Assembly (NCBI GenBank): GCA_938036835.1 | Contig: CALHWB010000040.1 | Coordinates: forward strand, 39,068-103,067 | DNA length: 64,000 nt | Reading direction: 5' to 3' | From: an uncultured Propionibacterium sp. | GTDB lineage: Bacteria; Actinomycetota; Actinomycetes; Propionibacteriales; Propionibacteriaceae | Part shown: one piece after another, positions 52,266-61,808 of the stretch | Numbering within the stretch: position 1 is the stretch's first letter | Layout of the letters: the number at the start of each line of letters is the position of its first letter | The notes under the pieces: model-generated | The model's database searches: none | What the model saw: the letters and a program-made list of their open reading frames with translations, nothing else | Told to the model about the DNA's origin: nothing | Made by a program: the position numbers and the translations under genes

Positions 52266-54160
52266 GGCCGGTAGGTGAGTGGGTCGGTGTACTCGGGGAC
52301 GTGCGCGGTGGGCGGAACGCCATACCTGGGCAACGCCTGCATCATCAATTCGCGAGCCGATGGAAATGCCACCACGCCACCGTAGTATCCATTCGTCGGC
52401 TCGTCGATCACGACGTAGACCAAGATCTGGGGATTGCCGACCGGTGCCACCGCAACATAGCTGCCGGTATAGCCACCGTCGTAGTTGCCATAGCGGCCTG
52501 CCTTCTGCGCGGTCCCGGATTTGCCGGCCATCTGATAGCCGGGAATCGTCTTGGCATCCAAGGTGCCCATCTCCGGCGAGGCGACCGAGGCCTCCATCAT
52601 GTTCACCACACTGGCCGAGGCCCGCTCGCCGATGACCCGGCGGGGCTCCGCACGATCCAACGGCACCTGTTCACCGGCAGCGGTGGTGGCCTTCCGGATC
52701 ACGGTTGGGGGATGATAGATCCCGCCATTGGCCACTGCGGCCACCGCAGTCGCTTCCTGGATCGCGGTCACCGACAGTCCCTGACCGAATGAGATCTGGT
52801 CACGGGTGTAGTCGGCCATGTCGGTGCCCGGCAACAAACCCATCGTCCCACCGGATTCGCCCGGTAATTCAATATCGGTGGAGTTTCCCAGCCCGAAACT
52901 GGCCAGGTAGTTAGCCAATGCCGCTTTATCCATCTGGCGGGCAAGCTGTACCGTGCCGACATTGGACGACTGGGCCAGCACCCCACGAGCGGTCAGATGC
53001 AGGGTACCGTGCGTCCAGGCGTCCCGAATCGGCGCCCCGCCCGATATTATCGACTCGGGTACCTCAACCTGGGTATCGGCGGTTATCACCCCGGCATCCA
53101 GCAGAGCGGCCATGGTGAGCACCTTCTGCACCGAACCGGGCTCGTAGGCATCGCTGACCGCACGGTTGCCCAGGTCGTCGGGATTGGCACTGTTCGGGTC
53201 ATTTGAGTCGAAACTCGGGTTGGTTGCCAAGGCCAGGATCTCACCGGTTTGCACCGCCATTATCACTGCGGTGCCGCTCTTGGCTTTTGCCTGCGCAACC
53301 GCATTGGCCAGTTCCACTTCGGCCATCCACTGTAGTTCTGCGTCCAGGGTCAACTGATAGGTGGCCCCGTTCACCGGTTTCACCAAGGTGGTATCGCCCA
53401 GCGGAATCTGCCCATACCGGGAGGCTTGATAGGTCTGTTTGCCGTCGATACCCTCAAGCCTGGCGTTCTGGGCATATTCCAGACCCGCAGCCCCCTTGCC
53501 CTCAAAATCGACGAACCCGACCACATTGCTAGCCAGCGTCCCATTCGGATAGTAACGCACCGGATCGGAGACCGGGTAAATACCGTACCAACCGCCGGCT
53601 GACAATTCGTCGGCCATCCGCTGGTATTGGGCTGCCGATACCTTGCGTTTGAGCAGTTCGTACTGATTCGGGCTGCCGTCGTCGTTGGTGCTGGCTGTTA
53701 GCCGGGGCAGATAGTCGTCGACGCTGCCGCCCAGATAACGCACCAGGATCTCGGCGATGGCCTGGGGCGCCTGAGCCGCCTTGGCCTTGTCCTCTTCCGT
53801 CATGGCCTTGGGATCCAGTCCGTTGGTGGCGATCGACCACGGGTCTGCGATCACCTGGAAGGCAGGCTGGGTCTCGGCCAGTACCTGGCCATTGCGATCG
53901 GTGATCACCCCGCGATCGGCCGGCAGCACCTGGGAGCGCTCCAGTTGCTCGGCAGCGGTCTGGGCATTGGCATCGGCATCGATCCCCTGGATCAGCAAAG
54001 CCCGGCCGGCAGCCAACGAGATCACCACGGCCGTCAGAACGAAGAAGATCGTGATGCGTCGATCTGTGGACGCGATCGGCACTCCGGTACGGCGATAGTT
54101 GCCGCGTCCCCCCTTCACCCGGAGGGACGCGGAGCCTGACCGGGTATGGGACTGGCTCAT
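52262..54160 (-). CDS. ftsI: Septal peptidoglycan transpeptidase FtsI (class B PBP)
   Basis: Crosslinks septal peptidoglycan as partner of FtsW. The 632-aa protein has a basic N terminus, one transmembrane segment (about residues 36-56), a PBP dimerisation domain beginning LPADRGVITDRNGQVLA, and a transpeptidase domain with the active serine in EPGSVQKVLT (SxxK), the SSN triad and KSGTAQKAG. The ATG at 54160 overlaps the stop of the ftsL-like gene (ATGA). Length is normal. Confidence 0.95.
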   Translation of the reverse strand: MSQSHTRSGSASLRVKGGRGNYRRTGVPIASTDRRITIFFVLTAVVISLAAGRALLIQGIDADANAQTAAEQLERSQVLPADRGVITDRNGQVLAETQPAFQVIADPWSIATNGLDPKAMTEEDKAKAAQAPQAIAEILVRYLGGSVDDYLPRLTASTNDDGSPNQYELLKRKVSAAQYQRMADELSAGGWYGIYPVSDPVRYYPNGTLASNVVGFVDFEGKGAAGLEYAQNARLEGIDGKQTYQASRYGQIPLGDTTLVKPVNGATYQLTLDAELQWMAEVELANAVAQAKAKSGTAVIMAVQTGEILALATNPSFDSNDPNSANPDDLGNRAVSDAYEPGSVQKVLTMAALLDAGVITADTQVEVPESIISGGAPIRDAWTHGTLHLTARGVLAQSSNVGTVQLARQMDKAALANYLASFGLGNSTDIELPGESGGTMGLLPGTDMADYTRDQISFGQGLSVTAIQEATAVAAVANGGIYHPPTVIRKATTAAGEQVPLDRAEPRRVIGERASASVVNMMEASVASPEMGTLDAKTIPGYQMAGKSGTAQKAGRYGNYDGGYTGSYVAVAPVGNPQILVYVVIDEPTNGYYGGVVAFPSARELMMQALPRYGVPPTAHVPEYTDPLTYRP

Positions 54161-54693
54161 CGTGGCTCCTGGCTGGCTGTCGGTTGGGTCGTACCGGTCG
54201 GCATAGGAGTGCCGGTCACAGGCGATCCCGGCTGTCCGGGTGCTGGCGCCTGACTAGTGGACACGGAACTCGCCGCGGGCTGAGGGGGCACCATCCCGGG
54301 CAGTTCGTCACCGGTAACCGGACTTGGCACGCCGAGCACCGCCCCATCGGGCATCCTGATGAATGCCGGATGCGGGTTGGGGCGCATCCCCAGTCCCCAG
54401 GCCCGGTTGGCGAGATTCTGGCTGGATCGCAGATCCTGGACCTCCGCCACCAGGGCGGCCTGCTGCTGGCTGAGCTGCACCCGTTGGGCCTGCAGATCGC
54501 CTAGTTCGGCCGATTGCGACTGGATTGTGGTTGACAACAGCACCACGCCGGCCATTCCACCACCCAATAGCCCCGCCACGATCAGCATGAACGGCAGCCG
54601 GGCCAAGCGCTGGGACCGGCTGGGTATGGCACGTAGCCTGGTCGGCGCGGCCGGTTGCTGCCCGGCGCCCTGGGGTGCCTGCACTGCACTCAT
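54157..54693 (-). CDS. FtsL-like divisome protein with Pro/Ser/Thr-rich tail
   Basis: A 178-aa bitopic protein in the ftsL slot between rsmH and ftsI. It has a basic N terminus, one transmembrane segment (about residues 33-55), a short coiled coil (SAELGDLQAQRVQLSQQQ and following) and NLANRAWGLGMRPNPHPAFI, a pattern seen in actinobacterial FtsL-type proteins. After about residue 120 there is a long Pro/Ser/Thr-rich tail that would lie outside the cell. The ATG at 54693 has GGAGG; it overlaps rsmH by 4 nt. FtsL identity rests on position and topology. Confidence 0.75.
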   Translation of the reverse strand: MSAVQAPQGAGQQPAAPTRLRAIPSRSQRLARLPFMLIVAGLLGGGMAGVVLLSTTIQSQSAELGDLQAQRVQLSQQQAALVAEVQDLRSSQNLANRAWGLGMRPNPHPAFIRMPDGAVLGVPSPVTGDELPGMVPPQPAASSVSTSQAPAPGQPGSPVTGTPMPTGTTQPTASQEPR

Positions 54694-55736
54694 CGGTTTG
54701 CCTCCGGTTGATCGGGACGGATTCGTTGCACCGCACGAAGCCGGGCTGAGCTGGCGCGGCGGTTTACCGCTATCTCGGTGGGATCGGCCTTCTCGGCGCC
54801 TCGGGTCAGATGCCGGAATCGGGCCCGATAGCATTCGGGCACCATGGGCAGCCGGGGCGGAGCGGTATCGCTACAGGCCGCCGCGAAGGCCTGTTTGACC
54901 ATTCGATCCTCAAGCGAGTGGTAGGCGAGCACCGCCATCCGGCCATCTACCGCAAGAGCGGCCAGGGCGCTGGAAAGCAGCCCGGCCAGCGCGTCCAGTT
55001 CACCGTTCACCTCAATGCGGAGGGCCTGGAAGACTCGCTTAGCCGGGTGTCCGGCACCATGGCGCAGTCCAGCCGGCAGGGCCGCGGTGATCACCTCAAC
55101 CAGTCGGGCAGAGTTCCGGAAGGGCGACCGGACGCGCTCAGCCACGATGGCCTCTGCGATTCGTCCAGCGTACGGCTGCTCGCCGTAGCTCTGTAATATG
55201 CGGCGCAGTTCGGCAATGGGATAGCAATTCAGCACCTCAGCGGCGGTCAGTCTGGTCCGGCTGTCCATCCGCATGTCCAAGGGGACATCCCGGGCATAGG
55301 AGAAACCACGGGCCGGTTGGGCTATCTGCAGGCTGGACAGGCCGAGATCGGCCAGCACCGCATGCACCCGGACGATTCGCAGTTCGCCCAGCACCTCATC
55401 GAGTTCATCGAATCTGGCCTGCACCAAGTGATAACGGCCGGCGTACCTCTCGGCTAGTACCTCATCTGCAATCGACAAGGCGTCCGCATCGCGGTCCAGG
55501 CCGATCAATCGGGCCGTCGGATGGGCCGCCAGCACGGCGCTGGCATGCCCGGCCATGCCCAGGGTGGCATCCACATAGATGGCATCACCGCCGGTTAGGG
55601 CCGGGCCCAGCAGTGTCACGACGCGTTGCCTGGCCACCGGCAGGTGCACTACTCGCCCGTCGGGATCGGTGGCCAACTCGCCATCGGGGTTGCGCAACCG
55701 GTCGCCCAACCGGGCATCTGCCCCGTTCACCGACAT
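54690..55736 (-). CDS. rsmH: 16S rRNA (cytosine1402-N4)-methyltransferase
   Basis: N4-methylates C1402 of 16S rRNA (formerly MraW). The 348-aa product has the SAM motif VDATLGMAGHASAVL, LIGLDRDADAL, VLADLGLSSLQI, the MRMDSRTRLTAAEVLN segment and the C-terminal YHSLEDRMVKQAF. The ATG at 55736 has GGGAGG; the frame is open to 55844, where ATG 55766 would be an alternative. Second gene of the mra operon after mraZ, 164 nt apart. Confidence 0.95.
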   Translation of the reverse strand: MSVNGADARLGDRLRNPDGELATDPDGRVVHLPVARQRVVTLLGPALTGGDAIYVDATLGMAGHASAVLAAHPTARLIGLDRDADALSIADEVLAERYAGRYHLVQARFDELDEVLGELRIVRVHAVLADLGLSSLQIAQPARGFSYARDVPLDMRMDSRTRLTAAEVLNCYPIAELRRILQSYGEQPYAGRIAEAIVAERVRSPFRNSARLVEVITAALPAGLRHGAGHPAKRVFQALRIEVNGELDALAGLLSSALAALAVDGRMAVLAYHSLEDRMVKQAFAAACSDTAPPRLPMVPECYRARFRHLTRGAEKADPTEIAVNRRASSARLRAVQRIRPDQPEANR

Positions 55737-55811
55737 CGCACCTCCCGGCTGGCTCCCCTGTGTCATCTGGTTCCAATCCGGACCCCAGGGCCGGGGCCCC
55801 TGCCCTTGCCA

Positions 55812-55837
55812 CCTGGCACCGGGGAAGGTGCGCCAGG
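55812..55837 (-). terminator. Hairpin between mraZ and rsmH
   Basis: CCTGGC with ACC at 55812-55820 pairs with GGT and GCCAGG up to 55837 (9 pairs with a 2-nt bulge). It may act as an attenuator between mraZ and the rest of the operon. There is no U-tract. Low certainty. Confidence 0.3.
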
Positions 55838-55900
55838 GGGCCATGGCCCGGATTGAAGCCGGACGGCACAGTGGAGCCTTGCTGTCACCAGGGATCTACC

Positions 55901-56326
55901 TCAGAAGGGGAACAGATCCTCGTTGAGTTCGGCAAACGCCGCCTCCTGTGCGGCGGAGTAGTCCTCCCAGGCCTGCGGCTGCCAAACCTCAACCCGATTG
56001 ATGGCGCCCACCACAACGATCTCCTTGCCCAGACCTGCGTAGGTGCGCAACGCAGCCGGGATCGTCACCCGGCCCTGCCTGTCCGGCACCTCATCGCTGG
56101 CCGAGGACGCCACCATGCGCTGGAAATCGCGCACCTGGCGCAGCGTCGTCGGAGCGGCCGCCACCTGTTGAGTCATCGCTTCGAACGTGGCCATCGGGTA
56201 GATCGCCAGCGAGCGGTCCTGCCCTCTGGTTATGACCAACCCTGCGCCCAGTTCATCGCGATACTTCGCAGGCAGGAAGAACCGGCCCTTCTCGTCGAGC
56301 TTGGGCGTGTAGGTGCCGAGAAACAC
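55901..56326 (-). CDS. mraZ: Transcriptional regulator MraZ
   Basis: MraZ is an AbrB/SpoVT-like DNA-binding protein that controls the dcw operon by binding repeats upstream of its own gene. The 141-aa product has two tandem SpoVT-AbrB domains: FLGTYTPKLDEKGRFFLPAK and a second with PDRQGRVTIPAALRTYAGL. The GTG at 56326 follows a G-rich stretch. Four 10-bp direct repeats lie 37-76 nt upstream (56363-56402), the expected operator. Confidence 0.95.
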   Translation of the reverse strand: MFLGTYTPKLDEKGRFFLPAKYRDELGAGLVITRGQDRSLAIYPMATFEAMTQQVAAAPTTLRQVRDFQRMVASSASDEVPDRQGRVTIPAALRTYAGLGKEIVVVGAINRVEVWQPQAWEDYSAAQEAAFAELNEDLFPF

Positions 56327-56362
56327 CTGGCACCACCCCCTTGGCGCTCTACGGGACGAGCG

Positions 56363-56402
56363 TTTCCTCCACTGCGCTCCACCCTACCCCACTTCACTCC
56401 AC
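56363..56402 (-). promoter_or_regulatory. MraZ operator: four tandem 10-bp repeats
   Basis: On the minus strand the sequence reads GTGGAGTGAA, GTGGGGTAGG, GTGGAGCGCA, GTGGAGGAAA in direct succession: GTGG(A/G)G repeated every 10 bp, one helical turn. MraZ proteins bind such direct repeats (G-rich hexamers with 4-nt spacers) in their own promoter. The block is 37 nt upstream of the mraZ start. It also lies 110 nt from the divergent MoxR gene, which it might influence. Confidence 0.8.
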
Positions 56403-56511
56403 TTCCCGACCACGCGACGCACCGAAACAACCGGATTGTCTGCTTTTCGCCAGCCGTGTTCGACTGGCTAGGATGAGGCCGATCTAAGACCTACCGACGG
56501 GAAATCAGCCT

Positions 56512-57489
56512 GTGGATGCACAACGAGTCGATGCTTGCCCGCTAGATGTGACCGAGGTGATGCGCACCACCGATGCCATGCGTTCGACCATGGCAAGCAT
56601 CATTGAGGGCAAACAGGCCCAGATCGAACTGGCCGTCCTGGTGTTGCTGGCCGGCGGCCATCTGCTGATCGAGGATGTGCCGGGGGTTGGCAAGACAACC
56701 CTGGCCAAGGCGCTGGGGCGAGCCATCGATTGCACGGTGCACCGCATCCAGTTCACCCCCGATCTGCTGCCCTCCGATATCACCGGGGTGTCGGTCTATA
56801 ACCAGGAGAGCCACGAGTTCGAGTTCAAACCGGGTGGGGTATTCGCCAACATCGTGGTCGGTGACGAAATCAACCGGGCATCCCCGAAGACCCAGTCGGC
56901 CCTGCTGGAGGCGATGGCCGAACGCCAGGTCAGCGTGGACGGCATCAGCCATCAGCTGACCGCCCCGTTCATGGTGGTAGCCACCCAGAATCCCATCGAG
57001 ATGGAGGGTACCTATCCGCTGCCGGAAGCCCAGCGCGACCGGTTCATGGCCCGTATCGAGATGGGCTACCCGCCGCGCGTGGCCGAACTCGAGATGCTGA
57101 ACTCGCACGGCGCGCAAAGCCCGCTGTCCAGTGTGCAGCCGGTCACCGATGGTCCCACCCTAAACCGGCTGGCGGGTGCACTCGGCAGGGTCTATGTGGC
57201 CCCAGCGGTGAGGGAATACATCGTAGACATCGTGCAGGCCACCCGCGACAGCGCCGAGCTGCGCCTGGGCGCCTCGCCGCGTGCTGGGCTGCAACTGCTG
57301 CGGGCGATCCGCGTTCGGGCTGCCATGCACGGGCGCAATTACGCGATTCCCGACGACGTGCAGGAATTGCTTGGCCCGGTCCTGGCTCATCGAGTGTTGC
57401 TGACCTCGGCTGCGCGGATGGCCGGCCGGCAACCGTTGGACATAGTGACCGGGGCGGCCGCCACCATTCCGGTCCCTACCGGGAGCTGA
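56512..57489 (+). CDS. MoxR family AAA+ ATPase
   Basis: MoxR ATPases act as chaperones for maturation of neighbouring secreted or membrane proteins. The 325-aa product has Walker A in EDVPGVGKTTLAKAL, the Walker B VVGDEINRASPKTQSALLEAM (in part), sensor 1 in VVATQNPIEMEGTYPLPEAQ and the C-terminal lid domain. The GTG at 56512 starts VDAQRV; its ribosome-binding site is weak. It begins a moxR-DUF58-transglutaminase operon that diverges from mraZ, the arrangement found in many actinobacteria. Confidence 0.92.
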   Translation: MDAQRVDACPLDVTEVMRTTDAMRSTMASIIEGKQAQIELAVLVLLAGGHLLIEDVPGVGKTTLAKALGRAIDCTVHRIQFTPDLLPSDITGVSVYNQESHEFEFKPGGVFANIVVGDEINRASPKTQSALLEAMAERQVSVDGISHQLTAPFMVVATQNPIEMEGTYPLPEAQRDRFMARIEMGYPPRVAELEMLNSHGAQSPLSSVQPVTDGPTLNRLAGALGRVYVAPAVREYIVDIVQATRDSAELRLGASPRAGLQLLRAIRVRAAMHGRNYAIPDDVQELLGPVLAHRVLLTSAARMAGRQPLDIVTGAAATIPVPTGS

Positions 57490-57492
57490 GCG

Positions 57493-58725
57493 GTGCGTTG
57501 GTGGTCTCGGCTGACCGTCCGTGGCCGGATCACCGGGCTGATCGGCATGCTGGTTGCCGCGGTCAGCTGGTGGTTCGGCGAGCTCGACCTGTTCTGGCTA
57601 GGCGCTTTCGCGGTCGCTGTGGTGGTTTGCGCCCTGATCATGGCCAGCTGGCCGGTTCATGGTCTCGGGCATGTGCGGCGGGTACCGGTCGGCACGGTCC
57701 CCATCGGTACCCGCTTCACCGTCCAGGTCAAGGTGGCCCGGCCCCACCGTGCCTGGCCCCGGCTGTTGCACTTCGAGGACGTGGTACCCCCCTCGCTGGG
57801 CAGCCGACCCCGGTTTGCAGTGCTCAGCGTGCTGGGCGACGAAGGGCAGGAGTTCCGCTACTCGCTGACCGGCACCAGACGTGGCCGCCACCGTATCGGC
57901 CCCCTGCTGGTTCGTAGCCTGGATCCGTTCGGTATGGCCCGCAACGACATGGCCTTCGCCACGGTGACCGAGATCGCGGTCACCCCGCGGGTCCACCAGC
58001 TCGGCAGGCTGCAGATCGGAGCCGCCGGCGCCGCCAGCGATACCAGCATCTCGACCGCCGGCCTGGTTGGGCAGGACGAGGTGCTACTGCGGGAGTATCG
58101 GCCCGGCGATGACGTTCGCCGGGTGCATTGGCGCTCATCGGCGCGAGTGGGCTCGTTGATGGTCCGCCGCGAAGAGCAGGCCTGGCAGCCCAATGCCCGC
58201 ATCATCATCGATAACCGATATGGTGCCCATGCCGGACGCGGGCCCGGGGCGTCCTTCGAATGGGCGGTTTCGGCTGCCGCCTCCATCGGCATGGCGTTGC
58301 TCAACAACGGCTGCGCCTTCGAGATGTCCGATGCCACCGGGCCGCTGCTCGGCAGGGAGGCAGATCGGACCGTGTACACCCAGCAATTGCTCGAAGCCTT
58401 GACCGATATCTCGCTGGTGAAATCGGCCAGCCTGAACCTGGAACCGGTCGGGCACGATCGCCGCCAGGGAGAAGCCATCATCGCCGTGCTGGGGCGGCTT
58501 GGCACCCAGGATCTTGCCAGTCTGATGGACGCCCGGCCGGGCAGCGGTACCGCCCACGCACTGGTACTGGATTCGGATACCTTCGGCGGCGGTGCGCCCG
58601 ACCCCCAGCAGGCCCGCCTGGCGGGTCTGCTGCGCGAGCACGGCTGGACCGTGGTGTCGGTGGATGCAGAGCTATCCATCCCCCGCGCCTGGCAACTCCT
58701 GCACGAGGCCCGGGCGGTAGCATGA
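57493..58725 (+). CDS. DUF58 domain protein
   Basis: A 410-aa protein with two N-terminal transmembrane segments (about residues 10-30 and 33-53) and a C-terminal DUF58 domain with the hallmark DEVLLREYRPGDDVRRVHWRSS (in part) at about residue 195, beside SLMVRREEQ. DUF58 proteins carry a vWA-like fold and are probable clients of the adjacent MoxR ATPase. The GTG at 57493 is 3 nt after the MoxR stop, and the next gene overlaps by 4 nt, so the three genes are coupled. Confidence 0.9.
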   Translation: MRWWSRLTVRGRITGLIGMLVAAVSWWFGELDLFWLGAFAVAVVVCALIMASWPVHGLGHVRRVPVGTVPIGTRFTVQVKVARPHRAWPRLLHFEDVVPPSLGSRPRFAVLSVLGDEGQEFRYSLTGTRRGRHRIGPLLVRSLDPFGMARNDMAFATVTEIAVTPRVHQLGRLQIGAAGAASDTSISTAGLVGQDEVLLREYRPGDDVRRVHWRSSARVGSLMVRREEQAWQPNARIIIDNRYGAHAGRGPGASFEWAVSAAASIGMALLNNGCAFEMSDATGPLLGREADRTVYTQQLLEALTDISLVKSASLNLEPVGHDRRQGEAIIAVLGRLGTQDLASLMDARPGSGTAHALVLDSDTFGGGAPDPQQARLAGLLREHGWTVVSVDAELSIPRAWQLLHEARAVA

Positions 58726-60938
58726 TCGCAGCCACCCGGAATACGATAGCGGTCGCCATTGCCGTCTGTCTGGCGCTACTGCCGCTGCATGAACTGTCCC
58801 GGGATCTCCGGTTGGCCTTGGCACCCCTGATCGTAGTGGTATTGCAGACAATTGCCGGTCTGCTGCGACGGTTCAGCTTTCGTAGCTGGCTGCCCAACAC
58901 CGCCCAATGGGTAGTCCTGGCAACCGGTCTGGCGGTTCTCGGCCTGGTTCGTGGTATCCCGCAGGCCGATTACACCATCGGGCGTCCCCTGCTCGAACTG
59001 TTCACCTCGGCCATGCGGCATGTCGCCGGCACCCAAGTGCCGATGCCCGCCCAGGACGACGCCCTGATACTGCTGCTGGTGGGGGTGGCGATACTGACCA
59101 TCCTGGTTGACATCACCTTCATCGCCGGACACAGCGTCCTATTGGCCGCGCTGCCTCTACTGGGCGGCTATCTGGCCGCCGTTGCGGTCCGGGAGGATCC
59201 GCTGTGGGCAGGCAATTTGGTGGCGTTGGCGGTGGCCTGGCTTGTGCTGCTGGGCTCACGCATCATCGACCACGACCAGCACTGGCCCCGCGGGCTGACC
59301 GGCCGAGCCGAACGTCGTTACCCTTGGCCGGCTTTCATCGGCGTGGGATTGCGATTGGCGGTACCGGCGATCGCAGTTGCGCTGGTGGCTGGGTTGAGCG
59401 TTCCGAACGATGGACCGCATGACTGGTGGCCAAGGCAGCAGGAGAAAACCGATGTTCGGTTGGTAGACCCCACCATAGAGCTGAATGAGAACCTGCACCG
59501 GCCCGAGAACCGGCCGGTATTGCACTATCAGACCAGCACTGGGGCCGGGGTCTACCTGCGCAGCAGCACCCTGACTGCCATGGACGCCAACGGTTGGCGG
59601 CAGATAGACATGGCATTGTCAACCGGTTTTCCTGCTCAGATACCGGGGTTGGGCCAGGTCCAACCGGATCTGACTACCCACGTCCAGATAGGCGAGTTGA
59701 ACTCCGACTATCTACCCGCTCCCTACGCTCCCCTGAACTGGTCTGCCGATGGCCTGTGGCGCTATGATCCGGCGAGCCTGACGGTACTTGGCATTCCGGC
59801 CAAGCCCGAGGTATCCGCGGTCGCCAATCTCGACTATGTGGTGAATTCCCGGCGGTCCGATCCCACCTCCGAGCAGTTGGCGGCCGCGGTGGCCGGCGTA
59901 CCACCGGAGGGACAGTTGGCCAGGGAGGTTCCTGCCGGAGTGCCCCAGAGGATCATAGATCTCACCAGTCAGGTGATCTCCCCGGCAGCCACCGATGGCC
60001 AGCGGGCAGTGGCAATCCAGGATTTCCTGCGCGATCCCGCTCTGTTCAGCTATAGCCTGACCTCACCGACCGGTTCGGGCTATGACGTGTTGACCCACTT
60101 CCTGTTCACCGAGCATGCCGGCTACTGTGTGCATTTCTCGGCATCGATGGCGTTGATGGCCCGAATCGCGGGTATCCCCTCCCGGGTGGCGGTTGGTTTC
60201 ACTCCCGGTACCCGGCAGGACGATGGCGGCTGGGAGGTGACCTCGCATAACATGCATGCCTGGCCTGAACTGTATTTCGCCGGCCTGGGATGGGTACGGT
60301 TCGAGCCGACCCTAGGTCAAGGCGCCGAACCGGACTACACCGATTTGTCCGCCCCTAGCGCACCCCCGACCCAGAACACCGAACCGACCCCGAGCCAGCA
60401 ACGCTCCAGCGCCCCGCCTCCTCCGCCGACGCCGGCCGCCACGCCGCCGACGCAACCCGCTCCGCCCGTCGATGGTTTCAAAATCGATCTCCGCTGGGTA
60501 TTCAGTGGCCTAGGTGTGCTGCTGGTGGGCGCCGCGCCCGGGCTGCTGCGCTGGTTGCGGCGGCGGCGACGGCTGACGGCCGCTCAGGCCCCCGCCCGCA
60601 TTCGCGGTGCCTGGGCGGAGTTGCGCGACAGCGCAGCAGACCTGGGCATCGAATGGCCCACCGGCACCGCACGACAACAAGCCGCGCACGATTGGCCGGG
60701 GTTGGATGCCGCCGGCCGGGCGGGACTCACGCGAATAGCACTGCTGGTGGAGCAGTTGCGGTTTGCCGCACAGCCACCCACCGGGGGTGCGATTGCCGAT
60801 GATGTGCGCCTGGTGCGACAGCAATGGCTGGCCAACACCAGCCGGGTACGCCGCCTATTGGCCCTGGTACTGCCGGGTTCGCTGTTCGGGGCTGGCCGTG
60901 ATCACCGGATCGAGCGGGGCGATCAGGCCCGCAGCTAG
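58722..60938 (+). CDS. Membrane transglutaminase-like protein (TgpA type)
   Basis: A 738-aa protein with about six N-terminal transmembrane segments (to about residue 225), a large extracellular part, a transglutaminase-like core with the catalytic cysteine in HAGYCVHFSASMALMARIAG (in part), histidine in SHNMHAWPELYF and aspartate-region WVRFEPTLG, a Pro/Ser/Thr-rich linker, another transmembrane segment (about residues 592-612) and a cytosolic C-terminal helical domain. Such proteins are probably wall-associated proteases or crosslinkers; the substrate is unknown. The ATG overlaps the DUF58 stop (ATGA). Confidence 0.9.
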   Translation: MIAATRNTIAVAIAVCLALLPLHELSRDLRLALAPLIVVVLQTIAGLLRRFSFRSWLPNTAQWVVLATGLAVLGLVRGIPQADYTIGRPLLELFTSAMRHVAGTQVPMPAQDDALILLLVGVAILTILVDITFIAGHSVLLAALPLLGGYLAAVAVREDPLWAGNLVALAVAWLVLLGSRIIDHDQHWPRGLTGRAERRYPWPAFIGVGLRLAVPAIAVALVAGLSVPNDGPHDWWPRQQEKTDVRLVDPTIELNENLHRPENRPVLHYQTSTGAGVYLRSSTLTAMDANGWRQIDMALSTGFPAQIPGLGQVQPDLTTHVQIGELNSDYLPAPYAPLNWSADGLWRYDPASLTVLGIPAKPEVSAVANLDYVVNSRRSDPTSEQLAAAVAGVPPEGQLAREVPAGVPQRIIDLTSQVISPAATDGQRAVAIQDFLRDPALFSYSLTSPTGSGYDVLTHFLFTEHAGYCVHFSASMALMARIAGIPSRVAVGFTPGTRQDDGGWEVTSHNMHAWPELYFAGLGWVRFEPTLGQGAEPDYTDLSAPSAPPTQNTEPTPSQQRSSAPPPPPTPAATPPTQPAPPVDGFKIDLRWVFSGLGVLLVGAAPGLLRWLRRRRRLTAAQAPARIRGAWAELRDSAADLGIEWPTGTARQQAAHDWPGLDAAGRAGLTRIALLVEQLRFAAQPPTGGAIADDVRLVRQQWLANTSRVRRLLALVLPGSLFGAGRDHRIERGDQARS

Positions 60939-61084
60939 TTTCGCCGACCGATCCGATCGGCAATACCATGCTAGCGGGCATGACCGGTGGGTGCCCAAGA
61001 CCGAATGCTGCGAGCCATCCCCGATGAGCACGCGCGCGGAAGGCCGCACCAGGGGCCAGCCGGTGCCCGATGGCGTTACCTCGC

Positions 61085-61453
61085 CTAGAGATCGCCCTCT
61101 TGCCGGCGACGCCAGCGATCTTCCATGCGCCCCATGAAGGGTTCCGAGGTGGTCTGGGTCGCAGGCCGGGGGCGGCCACTAGCCTCAGTGACCTTCTGCC
61201 ACGTGATGATGGCCACGATGGTTGCGACGAACATCGCCAGGAACCCGGCCACGCTCACCACCCAACTGGTTTGCAGACCCGCGATCAGTAACACTACTCC
61301 TAACAGGAACAACAGCCCCGCCATGGTGGCACGGCGGCCCTGGATCCTACGTGGAGTATGTGACCCCAGTGTCTGGGCAAGCTTCGGGTCGTCGGCTGTC
61401 AGCGATGCCTCAAGCTGTGCGAGCAGCCGCTGTTCCTCTTCTGAGAGCGCCAT
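61085..61453 (-). CDS. DUF3040 family membrane protein
   Basis: A 122-aa protein with the family N terminus (ALSEEEQRLLAQLEASL followed by DPKLAQTL), two transmembrane segments (about residues 46-62 and 66-85) and a short basic cytosolic tail. DUF3040 proteins are restricted to Actinobacteria and occur near mraZ; function unknown. The ATG at 61453 has GGAGGGGAGG directly upstream; the frame is open to 61603. It is transcribed towards the transglutaminase gene. Confidence 0.9.
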   Translation of the reverse strand: MALSEEEQRLLAQLEASLTADDPKLAQTLGSHTPRRIQGRRATMAGLLFLLGVVLLIAGLQTSWVVSVAGFLAMFVATIVAIITWQKVTEASGRPRPATQTTSEPFMGRMEDRWRRRQEGDL

Positions 61454-61808
61454 ATCCTCCCCTCCTGCCTGTGGGTTGTCAATTACTATTGTAGGCGTAG
61501 TGGGGCTGGCGGACGAGTGGTAAGCGGCACTGGTTGCCGCCGGCCGGATGCCCTGGTGCGCCGAGTCGGGCAGTCGCGCCGACGATACCCAAGAGGACCC
61601 CATCGACGCTGGCCATCATGAACCCGAATCCGCCCACCCAGAAACGCAATCGAACATTTGTTCGAAGCAGGTTTCCTTAGTTTGCCCGCGCGATCCCGGC
61701 AAGTCAAGGGCCACCGATCCCCCAGATGGTTGTCGCGGCGCGGCCGGTCCGGTCTGCCATACTGACTTCTGCACTGGATAAATCAATCCATCTTCGAGGA
61801 CGGGGTTA
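61454..61808. other. 355-nt spacer upstream of the S8 protease gene
   Basis: Holds the divergent promoters of the DUF3040 and protease genes. No supported gene. A GAGGACGGGG ribosome-binding site precedes the protease ATG. The last 130 nt are relatively AT-rich near 61770-61790 (GATAAATCAATCC), which may be its -10 region. Confidence 0.5.
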
